Shown here piece after piece: positions 23,788-34,005 of a DNA stretch of 64,000 nucleotides. Numbering within the stretch: position 1 is the first letter of the stretch; each line of letters begins with the position of its first letter. Both the position numbers and the translations under genes were made by a program. The stretch comes from Cannabis sativa (taxonomy: Eukaryota; Streptophyta; Magnoliopsida; Rosales; Cannabaceae), in NCBI RefSeq assembly GCF_029168945.1, contig NC_083605.1, forward strand, positions 30,269,280-30,333,279. The letters are read 5' to 3'. The notes beneath the pieces are model-generated. The model saw only the letters and a list, made by a program, of their open reading frames with translations. It was not told the origin of the DNA and made no database searches.

Positions 23788-24384
23788 TTAAGAGAGTATT
23801 AGGCACCACAAGTTTTTTTTAACATTTCTTTTTCTTTTTCTTTTTTTTTTTGAGGGAAAAAACTTGTTATTATTAAAAAACAGAGATTCATTTACAATAA
23901 CAGAGTATATAGGTGGAGGGATAGTCTCCAACCAAGTACAAGTCTCATCCATCCCTAATGCAAATTTAGCAAGGCCATGGGCCGTGTTATTCGCATAACG
24001 TTTAACATGTGAAATATTTACATTAGGGAAAAAAGATAAAAGACTAACAACATCGATAATTAAATATGAGAATTCTGAGTTTGACCTGAACGGAGCTTTC
24101 AAAGCATTGGCCACCATTAGTGCGTCTGTCTCAATTTGCATAATGAAAAACAATTGCTGTTGGATAGCCCAACTGAGACTGTGGAAGAGAGATTTAGCTT
24201 CTATCTCATGAGACTTAAAGTTTCCAATGATTGGCATTGAAAGAGCAGCCATTACATGTCCATTAGAATCCCAAAGAACAGCTCCCACACAAGTAGTGTA
24301 TGTAGAGGCCTTGACTGTCGCATCAATATTGAGCTTAAAAGCTCCAACTGGTGGTTTAGACCAAGGAATGAGAGCAGATGTCAC
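23788..24384 (-). pseudogene. LINE RNase H-like domain (RVT_3 type)
   Basis: A 198-codon frame with the plant RNase H-like pattern: W.KPPVGAFKLNIDAT near the start, a GAVLWDSNGHVM strand, EAKSLFHSLSWA helix, ETDALMVANAL and a C-terminal VKRYANNTAHGLAKFA. These blocks carry the D-E-D residues of the RNase H fold. No stop precedes the A-rich tail, so the last codons (lysine- and arginine-rich) are translated tail and not protein sequence under selection. It would remove RNA from the RNA-DNA hybrid during target-primed reverse transcription. A free-standing host RNase H-like gene is less likely given the domain upstream and the tail. Confidence 0.75.
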
Positions 24385-24965
24385 TTGGGAAGTCTAGTTT
24401 GGGTGCACAATTACAGAAGTAGCAGCAGCAGTTTTTGTTTTTTTGTAGAGCTACACTATAATTCTGCAGAAAAATAGTAGCATATACGGCTAGATCTTTG
24501 GCTGGTCTTGCTTTCTTACCATGGACAACTTTGTTTCGTTCAGTCCAAATCGCCCAAAGTGTACAAAAGAGTTGCTCAATTTCTGCTTTATTATAAACCG
24601 ATGAAAGATGGATCAAGTAATCACCATTTCTCATTGAAGTACATGCATGCCAATCGAAACTGTAGTTAAGAGATCTCCAGACTGCTTTAGCGTATTTACA
24701 GCTAAATAGAGCGCGTCCTATTGTTTCCCAAGCTTGTTTGCAGATGGACCATGTGGAATCAGTTATAATTTTCCTTCGAACAAGTGAGGTGGCTACTGGA
24801 AGAGCATCATGAGTGATACGCCAGGCGAAAATCTTGACCTTTGGGGGGATTTGAGGTGACCAGAATAGTTTCCACCAAGATAATTCTTATGTGGAGCTGG
24901 AACTGAGTTCTTCTTCTTCTAGAAATGTTGCAAGATGATAGGCACTTTGGAACGTGAAAATCCCT
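24385..24965 (-). pseudogene. LINE zf-RVT zinc-binding domain and linker
   Basis: Minus-strand translation gives [21 protein letters not shown], then [15 protein letters not shown], then [15 protein letters not shown] and [10 protein letters not shown], the recognisable zf-RVT pattern downstream of plant LINE reverse transcriptases. Two usual zinc ligands are replaced: the first cysteine of the TCxxC pair is tryptophan and the histidine of HALFxC is arginine. A frame change near 24390-24360 separates it from the RNase H frame. An open stretch of 92 codons (24356-24634) covers the linker. Confidence 0.7.
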
Positions 24966-25989
24966 GAAGGTTTATGTATCAAACAAAATAATGATGTGAT
25001 ATTTTGACAAAATAACGATGTGATATTTTGAGAGCTAATGTGGCAATACTATTCAAAATAATTATTATTTTGTCTCCCTCATTAATTATGATTACTATCC
25101 ATTAGAACTCTTCTTTATTGCAAAATCAAAAAATAAAAATAAACAAATTACAAAAAAAAATTAAGAAAAGAATCAATATATTTTTTTTGACATAAGAATC
25201 AATATTGATAATGTAGAAACGATTAAATAAGTTTTCGGATATTAAAAAGGATAATTTTTATTTATATACAAGTAAATGTATATTATTACAAAAAATGTGT
25301 AAAAAAATATAATTATATAATTCTATACAATTTATAAATATTTACAATTTTAACATGTTGATTACTTTCAATTGATTTTCTAAGAAAAAACGCATAAAAC
25401 TAAATATGTAAATATAAAAGTTAATATTTACATTTTGATATATTACTAAAATAATATGTTTACTAAAATTTAATAAGAAATTAAAAAAATATACAAACAC
25501 ATTTACAATTTTTTTTTTATATTTTATATATGTTTATTAAATATTTAATTAGTATTATTAATATTTATTATTAATCTATTATGTTTATTATGATAATAAA
25601 TATAATTTATTTATTAAAAAACTATAATAATTTTAAAAACAAAACATGTAACGCACTAATCTATAGGGACGACACGTGTGTGATTTTATAAACTAGTTTA
25701 ATACTAATAGAATAATTAATTATAAAAAAAGTGATAATAGTAAAAACTTGACTAAAATAAAATACTAAAAACAGACATTATAATGACATAAAAAGTGTGT
25801 TCTGGGGATCCCTATTATAAAATGTTTTGCTAAAGAAATATATACGACAACCATTTAAACGTAAAATTAAAATACACAGCAGATATAGCCAGCCCAAAAC
25901 AATTCCTAGCAACTCAGCACGCAGGCCGGTGAGGTCAATATGCACATTACTGGAGAAGACTGTCACCTCATGCAAGGAATACAAAATTT
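24966..25989. other. AT-rich non-coding DNA
   Basis: Mostly AT-rich without a recognisable gene. A short tandem duplication (AATAATGATGTGATATTTTG, then AATAACGATGTGATATTTTG) lies at about 24981-25031. The last 200 bp are less AT-rich but match no motif I know; they adjoin the broken edge of the gypsy element. Confidence 0.5.
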
Positions 25990-27576
25990 CAGATTTCACC
26001 TCAGTTAGCAGAGGACATGGTCAGATCTGTCATCGAGTTTGTTGTAGGCAAACTTCATAACTTGACGTTGCAATCTGATCTGTTACAACGAATTGAAGCC
26101 GCTCAGTTAACTGATCCAGAGTTAGTAAAGATCAGAGAAGAGGTTTTAGCGGGTCAAGCCAGAGATTTTACAATGTCAGATAATGGGATGCTGTTATTTT
26201 AAACTAGGGTTTGTGTTCCTAATAGTGCGGAACTCAGAAATAAAACTCTTGAAGAGGCTCATACCACTCCATATCCCCTACATCTCGGCACCACCAAGAT
26301 GTATCAAGATCTTAAACATTACTTCTTGTGGAGCGGAATGAAGAAGAATGTGGTAGAATTCGTATGAAGATGCCTAACCTGTCAGCAGATCAAGGCTGAA
26401 CATCAGAGACCGCCAGGGTTGTTACAGCCTTTAACCCTACCTGAGTGGAAGTGGGAAGATATCACGATGGACTTTGTGGTTGGGTTACCTAGAACCACAT
26501 GTTTTTTTGATTCTATTTGGATTGTGGTAGACCGATTCATGAAGTCTGCACATTTTCTACCAGTTAAAACAACCTTTTTAGTGGATCAGTACGCGAATTT
26601 GTACGTCAAAGAAATAGTAAGACTGCATGGGGTACCAAAGTCAATAGTTTCGGATAGAGATCCGAAGTTTACCTCTATATTCTGGCAGAATTTGCAACGG
26701 GCTATGGGTACTAAGCTGAAATTCAGTACAACTTTCCATCCTCAGACTGATGGACAGTCCGAAAGGACAATTCAGATACTGGAAGATATGTTGCGAGCCT
26801 ATGTTATGGATTTCGAGGGCTCCTAGAGTAAGTACCTACCGTTGATAGAGTTCTCGTACAATAACAGTTATCAAAGTACGATAGGGATGGCTCCCTATGA
26901 ATTGTTATATGGCAGAAAATGTAGATCTCCCATTCAATGGAATGAAACAGGGGAGAAGAAATACCTAGGTCCAGAGTCAGTGCAGAGGACCAATGAAGCA
27001 ATTGAGAAAATTAAAGCTAGAATGCTTGCCTCTTAGAGTAGGCAAAAGAGTTATGCAGATCCGAAACACAGAAATGTTGAGTTCTAAGTAGGGGATCATG
27101 TGTTCTTACGAGTATCTCCAATGAAGGGGATCAAGCGTTTCGGTAAAAGAGGCAAGTTATGCCCTAGATTTACAGGACCTTTTGGGATTCTCGAGAAGGT
27201 TGGCCAGGTGGCATATCGATTAGCTTTGCCTCCAACTCTTTCAACAGTTCACAACATATTTCATGTCTCTATGTTGAGAAAATACGTTTCAGACCCTCCT
27301 CATGTACTTAATAATGAAAATCTTGAGCTGCAACCAGACATGTCATATGAAGAACAACCAGTTCAGATCCTTAACAGAAAGGATAAAGTCCTTCGGAATA
27401 AGACCATAGCTCTGGTCAAGGTACTCTGGAGAAATAGCAGGGTGGAGGAAGCTACCTGGGACTTAGAATCAGACATGAGAGCCCAATATCCAGAGTTATT
27501 CAGGTTAGATTTCGAGGACGAAATCCTTTTAAGGGGGGATAGTTGTAAAGACCACTTAGCTTTAATTTGGAAATAA
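25990..27576 (+). pseudogene. Chromovirus integrase with chromodomain (element I)
   Basis: One frame with five in-frame stops (26200, 26365, 26824, 27034, 27086). Domains: H-H-C-C zinc finger (HLGTTKMY...CLTCQQIK), integrase core with D in TMDFVVGLP, D in SDRDPKF and E in HPQTDGQSERT, GPF-type C-terminal motif (RFTGPFGILEKVGQVAYRL), then a chromodomain of the Tekay/Del type (PVQILNRKDKVLRNKT, LVKVLWRNS, EEATWDLESDM). Four or five stops fit single transitions (TGG to TAG, CAG to TAG, CAA to TAA). The chromodomain is thought to direct insertion to histone H3K9-methylated chromatin. The frame runs on into the LTR start at 27544. Confidence 0.88.
27529..27543 (+). promoter_or_regulatory. Polypurine tract of element I
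   Basis: TAAGGGGGGATAGT lies directly before the LTR start TGTAAAGACC. The same tract is seen reversed (ATTATCCCCCC, 48307-48318) beside the G LTR. Confidence 0.8.
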
Positions 27577-28109
27577 GCAGATAATTAGGGTTTAATTATG
27601 AAATTTGATTATTAGTATTGAATTATTAATTTATGATGATTTATTTGAATTCAGAATGCATTTTTATGTCACATATAGAAATTTCATATTTTTGCATATT
27701 CAGTGCCCGACAACATTGGAACACAGTGTTTAGCTATTAGAATCACATCTTGGTTATTTTATTAGTATAGTAGGGCAGTATAATTAGACATTGGGAAATC
27801 GAGAATAGTTGAGATTTTAGAATTTCCCAAAATACCCCTAAGTGACCTTTTATGATTTTTAGTGTTAAAGGGGCAAAATGGTCATTTTGCCAAGTTGTGT
27901 TTTGTCTTTAGTGTATTGATTTTGGATATTAAATCTAATTTTAATTGATTGTTATATGCTGATTATAGTAGATAAACCTTGAGTTATCTCTTTTTATCAA
28001 AATCAAGTTAAAAAATAAGAAAAAGATACTCTCTCTCCTAGTTTTCTCTCTCTTTTTTCGAGCACCTTAGAACCCAGCAAGCTTTAGTCATCCAATCCAA
28101 GGTATATCT

Positions 28110-29968
28110 TGTTGGGTTTTATGCCCTAAATAAAACTCTATTTCAATGTAATCCAGATTATTCAATATCAATAAAGTAACAGAAGTATTTTTCATTCATT
28201 TGTGTATGTTTTGGTTCACCTTATCAATTGTTTGTCTATTTGATTTATAAATTCATTCAAACCCTTTTCACATACTTGATCATGTTTATTGTGTTGTCAA
28301 CACAGTGGAAAGTAAACATGACTATGTGAATAAAGATTTCTAGATTTATCAGAACACTGGGTTTTACTGATATGACAATCTACAACAGAGTTTACTTGCA
28401 TTTGGAGAAATGCTATGTTCTTTCCAGAACATTGGTTAAAGTAAAGCTTGGGTTGGATGCATGGAGTATGCATTGGAATGGACCGATATTGAACTTTGAT
28501 ATAGATTTATTAAACTTACCGTAATATCTATTCAATTCAATATCACTTAGATGATCCTAGATCAAATGATCTAAATCCTAATATGATTAGGTTCAATCTC
28601 AAGAGTACTATTCATGTTCTTTGATTTGTTAGTTAAGCCTACTTTTGAGTCAGGGTGATACGTACATTTTGGGAACACGGTAGTGCAATTGAGTGGGAGC
28701 GCTAACATAAATATGGAATCTATAGCTTCTATCTGGCGAATAGAAAGTAAAGGATGATTTCCTTCGAGCTTAACCAAATGAAAATAAATGGTGGAGTACT
28801 CATTTCACTTAGCTGAAATATCATTTATACGGGGTTAAGTGTTTTAAGGATAAAATACATTGTAGGGTGTTACGGTAATTAAATCCCTTTACAGTGTAAA
28901 TCATCCATATAGAGGATCATTGGTCAAATTAGGATTATAACAATGGATAATTAATGACGTGTCTGTATGGTGGAACATATAGAGCATTCTATATAACTGA
29001 GAGTGCAATTCTAAGTTCTATGCATGGATTCAACGAAGAATTAATAAGTTAGTGAATTTAAGTAGTAAATTCTTGATCAGCTTATTAGAAGCTCGGATAT
29101 ATAGACCTATGGTCCCCACACTAGTTGAGACAATATTACTTGTAAGACTCATTTAATTGATTTTAATTAATCAATTATAATTCTCAAAGTTAGACTATGT
29201 CTATTTGAGAATTTATCACTTATTAAGGGTAAAACAATAAATAGAGAGTTTAAAGGGCATATTTATTAATTGGGAAACTTGATTAGTTTTATTATTAATA
29301 AATAAATGACAATATATTATTTGATGATTAATTATAATTATTAAATAATTAGATTTGACATTTATGTGGTTGAATAAGGGAATTGGCAATTTTTTACAAA
29401 ATGGGAAACTAGGAATGATGGAAAAGGAAAGTTGGAAAAGTGGAAGGCTTGTTTCCACATTGCTTGGCCGGCCACCTTTGCTTCCCTTTTCCCATTTATT
29501 TTTTATTTTTTAATGCCAAGTAATTCAACCATAACCCTATGTGGTCTTCTATAAATAGAAGGTAAAGGCTTCAGGTTTTACACACACTTTAACATTATTT
29601 TCTTTCACTCAAAAATCATCTTGAAGCCGCCACTCTCTCTCTCTCTCTCTACCTTCTCTGTTTTTTCGAAACCCTCTAAGTGATAGAGTAGTGCCCACAC
29701 ACATCAAGTAATACCTCAATCATAGTGAGGAAGGCTGTGTAGAATTCAAAGAAGGACATTCGGGCTCAGATCTTGATTATACTCTGTGACAGAAAGGAAT
29801 CAAGGTTAGAGATCTGAGTGGGAGGAGACATATATTCCGCTGCACCCAATATAAGGTTTCTCATACTTTTATGTGTTTAATTTATTATCGTTTTAGAAGT
29901 TCATATTTAGGTTGCTAAATCAACATACTTGTGAGTAGATCTAAGATCCTGGTAAAATAATTCCAACA
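28110..29968 (+). repeat. Solo LTR in the gypsy LTR
   Basis: 1859 bp from TGTTGGG to TTCCAACA, flanked by the perfect duplication TATCT (28105-28109 and 29969-29973). Same copia LTR family as A, shorter subfamily. It has a CT microsatellite near 29636-29650 and an antisense 68-codon frame at 28571-28777. Confidence 0.95.
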
Positions 29969-30241
29969 TATCTCCCTTTGGCCCTCCTTTGTGTTTATTG
30001 TATGTTTTAGTAGAAGTTAAGCATGTTTTTCTTAAGATTGGGTGTTGTGGTTACCGTTGGTGTTGGCATTATGTTTCTAAAGTTAAAATATGTTTAAATA
30101 TGTTGATTTGAAATGGTTTTAGGGGCTGTAGTATGGATTGAGCAAGCTTTGAGTTTTTGAACTCAAGCTTGGCTCATTAATGGTGTTTTTCAATTCTGAG
30201 TTTATAAAAGTGTTTTATTGCTTTGATTTTGTTCTATGGGG

Positions 30242-30250
30242 TATAAATAG
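30242..30250 (+). promoter_or_regulatory. TATA box of the gypsy LTR (element I)
   Basis: TATAAATAG in the LTR, in the same relative region as expected for a Tekay promoter. The transcript would start about 30 bp downstream. Function is inferred from the motif only. Confidence 0.55.
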
Positions 30251-30750
30251 CAGGTCTGGAAGTTTTTGTAGTGTTTGGAGTTTATTTGAGGTCATGGTGA
30301 ATTTTTGGAAGTTTCCTACAATGAACCAGAATTCCGGTTCAGGGGGACCTGTAGGAACCGGAATTTCGGTTGGTCCCCAAGAAATCCCGCTGAACCAAAA
30401 TTCCAGTTGGGAACCGATCTAACGGTTTGGGCAGTTTTGGGAACCCAAGTTTTTCCCATTTTTGTGATGTTTAGGGTATTGCCCTGTTATTTATCGATAG
30501 GGAAACTTTTAGTTTCAAGTTTAAGTCCCTGGAAAGTGATTTAGTGTGTCACTTACCTTTGGTATGATTGATGTGATTTAGGAGCCTATAATTCGCCTAG
30601 TTGTTGTTCTACTCAGGCTGGCCGGCACACCTGAATTCAGAAACAAGGTAAGATTAGTATATCAGTATGAATATGTATTTACATGTTTAGTGTGCATGTT
30701 AGTAAGCTGTTAGATTACATTAGATATGTATGTTGGCTTTTGTATTATCT

Positions 30751-30910
30751 GACAGTATCACATCGGTACGCCTAGAGTACGACTAGCGTACCGAGTATAG
30801 GCTGATATTATGGTTGATAGTACCGTACTTTTTGACAGTATCACATCGGTACAGCTAGAGTATGACTAGTGTACCGAGTATAGGCTGTTACTATGTCAAA
30901 AGTACCCTCT
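30751..30910 (+). repeat. Tandem 83-bp repeat, each unit a hairpin
   Basis: Two units start at 30751 and 30834 with GACAGTATCACATCGGTAC. Unit one holds TCGGTACGC and its complement GCGTACCGA separated by 14 bases. Unit two holds TCGGTACA and TGTACCGA. The stem changes from a G-C to an A-T pair between units, which keeps pairing. The repeat lies downstream of the TATA box of the gypsy LTR, in the transcribed part. Confidence 0.8.
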
Positions 30911-31397
30911 TATGAGCGTTCTAGACTCAGTACCGTGCGGGTCACGGGGATAGGGTTATGATTGGGGGTATGGGCGTCTGATCATAATCCGAGTTATTGC
31001 TATGTTATTGTTTATGCTTTTCTTACTGGGTCTGTCGACTCACAGTGCTATTTCAATGTGTAGGTAAGAGCGAAGCTAAAGTTGAGGAGCCGTGAGAGCG
31101 AGCAGATGAAGATTGTACATGTCGGGGCGGTTAGGCCTAGAGCGTACGATCTTTGGGACATCAGGGCTTTTGCAGTTTAGTCGCTAGGCGACAAATCTTT
31201 TGTATATGAATAGTAAACTTTTGTAAATATATTTTGTAAACGGGATCCTGGGATTGTATAAATGTAGTACTTTATATTTTAAATTAAATAACCAAATTTT
31301 AATTATTCACGATTTTCAGTAACCTCGTTGATTAGCAACGAGCTGCACAATACGTTAAAAATCACGCTAACACGCCTATTTTAGTTAGGGTGTTACA

Positions 31398-32560
31398 CTA
31401 AGTCATCAACATAGCAATCTAGTATTAATGTACAATACTTGCTTAAGATTAAGTAATCATTAGAGATACCATAATACATTTCATGAGGATTAGGAATTTT
31501 TGCCTAAGTCATTCGAATGCAAAATTCTACTATTTTATCCTTAAAATTCTGATAAGTTATTTCTATCCATATGAATAATTAGATTTACTTTCTCAGTTGT
31601 ATTCTAAAGTTACTATCACAAGTTTAATCCAAATAAAGAATGGCTTAGAAGTTTAAAATTCTCCCATTCAAGTAAGGTACTGTGATACTATGTCCAAGAA
31701 CTTTATTGGTATCAATTTCTATTACTACAGTAATATATTAATTGGAATGAAAAAACAGGCTCAAGAATAAATTTTAATAATTTTCTAATTTGTTTATTAT
31801 ATTACATCATGTTTAATCAAAATATGCGTGCCATAGAGATACTGTGTTGTATTGAGTATAGTCTAGAATTCAAAATGAACTACATATGTCAATAGATTTA
31901 TCCACCCGTAAGTGTTATAGAGATCATGTGGAGTTATGAATATAATCCAGAGTTCAATAGATGTAAAAGATCGTTGAAATGCATATATTATTCTTAACTT
32001 CTTCCACCCCTATCAGATCGAAAGATCTTTTTATTAAACAAAATCTTAATAATTCTTTCAGAAATTAACAATTATACATAAATATGGAAAGGAAAATCAA
32101 AGTGTTTATGTGGTATTATCTCTTTGCAGAGAATAATATATCAAGATTTTGTATAAATAATAAAACACAAACACATACAAACATTATAAACATCTAAATA
32201 TAAATACTATTGGCATACACAAGATAAAGAAATATGAAGCTCAATTCATAAATACAATTCATTACTAAAAGAGAAAATTTTATTAATATTCTCAAAAATT
32301 AAATGAATTGTCTACATAAAATTGAAATAGGGAATAAAATCCCAAACCAATAATTGAAATCGATTTGTTCATAAATTAAAACAATAAATTCAAAAATTAT
32401 AAAAAAAAATTATGAGCTTCATCTTCAATCCTGGACAATCTCCACCCTTATTTCCAACCATCCGACTCAACTCGCTAAGATAACAATCCAAGTTTAAGCA
32501 GCAGGAGCTGAAATAAGAAGAAAAACAAACATGGTTAGTAGATCCAGAATTAATAACCCA
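31398..32560 (-). pseudogene. Element C: decayed protease and reverse-transcriptase remnant
   Basis: On the minus strand near 32500-32545 the protease active-site motif reads VINSGSTNHVC, with the catalytic aspartate changed to asparagine. At 31399-31413 the codons for Y-V-D-D-L of the reverse transcriptase are visible. Between them no integrase motif and no open frame longer than about 65 codons is found. The region therefore cannot encode an enzyme; it aligns in order with 51250-52430 of D. Confidence 0.65.
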
Positions 32561-32639
32561 AGGGGATAATAATTCTCTAAAACACATGAGTTTATAGCAT
32601 AGAAATAAATACCTTGTTTCTTTGCTAGAAACTTAGGGC

Positions 32640-33491
32640 ATTGGGGTTTCTAGTGGCCCTTTTCATTGCAATAGAAGCATTTTCCTTTTGGCTTTCCATC
32701 GGGATTAGCAGCCCTTTTCTTTTTAACTGTTTTCACAGCTTGAACACGCTTCTTGCTATTCTTCCACTTCTTCTTGTTGTTTGGTTTCAAAGCAGAGGAA
32801 ATGTTTGCCTCAGCCTTAGCCGCACCATTAGCGTTCCCAAAATTAGGAGCTTTAGCTCCTCCTTTGTGTGGTCCTCCAATCAAATTTTCAAATGTCTGAA
32901 GGTTGTTGATTATCTCGTGAAAGTCAAGCTCCAACTTGTTCATGACTAATTTGAAGTGAAGGGCAGAAAGGCTGGAGTCAAACTATTCAAGATCAGACTC
33001 ACTTGAGTTATCTGATCTATAACAACTCCATGATTCTCAGCTTCCTGGAAGTAACTAGTCATTTGGAGAAGGTGATCACGCACGCTCTGATGAGGTTTCA
33101 TCCGTGCAGTGATGAAATTCTTAGTCATCTCAAAGCGAGCTTGAATTGATGTCATCCCGAATAGTTCAGTTAACTGGTTCATGATATCTGCAGCCATGAG
33201 AGTGTTTGCAAACCTTGTTTTCAAGGTGTTAACCATGCTAGACAGCATAAAGTATCGAGCTTTATTGTTGGCATTCTGCCAATGCTCGAACTTTTCTTTT
33301 ACTGCCTTGGTTGCATTCTCACCCGGCTGCTCAGGAGCCTCTTTAGTCAACATAAACAGGGCATTTTCACCAATGAGAGCAATGTTAATTTTCTCTCTCC
33401 ATTTGATAAAGTTAGCTCCATTGAGCCTATTATCAGTCAACAGTGACACCATGGGGTTGGTCATAGTCATGTTGGATACTACAAATAACAA
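32640..33491 (-). pseudogene. gag of element C
   Basis: Two open segments (33491-32946 and 32943-32650) encode a nearly complete copia Gag of about 280 residues. The N-terminus has LTDNRLNGANFIKWREKIN; the middle has a helical gag domain with LILNSLTPAF; the C-terminus is lysine-rich and ends at a zinc knuckle CFYCNEKGH. A one-base deletion near 32946 shifts the frame, and the tryptophan codon after GH reads TAG. The sequence is closely similar to the D gag, residue by residue in most blocks. The chosen start is the ATG at 33491; an internal methionine nine codons later (NMTMTNPM region) is equally possible. Confidence 0.85.
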
Positions 33492-33617
33492 TAAATAGAA
33501 ATCAAGTAAGGTTTAACACAAAATCATATTCAGAAATTATTAGCACTTAGTAAGTAGGAATGACAAGTGAAAATACTAAAACATACAATCCTAAATAATT
33601 TCCAAGGTTTTCAACAA

Positions 33618-34005
33618 ACTGATATTAGTGTCCCGTTTAGGTGAGAATCAAGATACCATCCATTGAATAGAGTTGTCAGCTCATCTAAAATGATAAACAT
33701 TCTAGCAACCTTTTATTCGATTAAGATGAGAATCCAGCGTTGTCCCATTTAGGCGAGAGTCAAGGCCATTCTATCTTAAGAGCTCCTATCATTGTTTCGT
33801 ACTTTTATAAGTCTTACTAATAGTCGCCACCATTAGGGTGATCCATACTAAAAATAAAATACTTACAAATAATACTTATTTTTCCAGATTGTACGGCGTT
33901 AAATTGCTAATGAACGTTCATCCATTAGGAATGATTACTTACTAAAATAAGAACTATGTAGAACTAACAATGGAGATTGAATATCCTTATAATAAAGCTC
34001 ATTAT
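33618..34005 (-). promoter_or_regulatory. Conserved leader block of element C
   Basis: Reverse copies of the paired motif GACTCTCGCCTAAACGGGAC lie at 33742-33761 and 33630-33649 (with two or three changes), 112 bases apart as in A. The flanking palindromic stretches are also kept. Confidence 0.7.

Larger units (their letters stand above)
23785..24965 (-). mobile_element. 3' fragment of a LINE (non-LTR retrotransposon)
   Basis: On the minus strand a zinc-finger domain of the plant reverse-transcriptase type (zf-RVT) is followed by a linker and an RNase H-like domain, then by an A-rich tail (about 23820-23855 as T-rich + strand). This order and the 3' A tail are typical of plant L1-like LINEs. 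Only the C-terminal end of ORF2 remains; 5' truncation is usual for LINEs. The left edge adjoins the 3' end of B and no target duplication was recognised. Confidence 0.75.
25990..31397 (+). mobile_element. 5'-truncated gypsy chromovirus I (Tekay/Del-like)
   Basis: Keeps the end of pol (integrase with chromodomain) and the complete 3' LTR; 5' LTR, gag, protease and reverse transcriptase are missing. Integrase-last gene order and the C-terminal chromodomain identify a Ty3/gypsy chromovirus. Its LTR end (GTTACA at 31397) lies exactly at the first base of the CTAAG that continues the minus-strand copia element C, so I probably inserted in C, and the other half of both was later deleted. A solo copia LTR sits in its 3' LTR. 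Confidence 0.82.
27544..31397 (+). repeat. 3' LTR of gypsy element I, split by a solo LTR
   Basis: Begins TGTAAAGACC and ends GGGTGTTACA, with TGTAA/TTACA ends. After removing the solo LTR and one duplication copy it is about 1990 bp. It has a TATA box TATAAATAG at 30242-30250 and a cluster of palindromic AACCGG and GGAATTCC-like motifs at about 30325-30420. A tandem hairpin repeat lies at 30751-30910. It matches the 2056 bp LTR of G in ends, motif clusters and order. Confidence 0.85.

Noticed and set aside
23788..24384. A host RNase H-like gene
   Set aside because: The upstream zf-RVT domain, the A-rich tail and the absence of a proper stop before it point to a LINE fragment.
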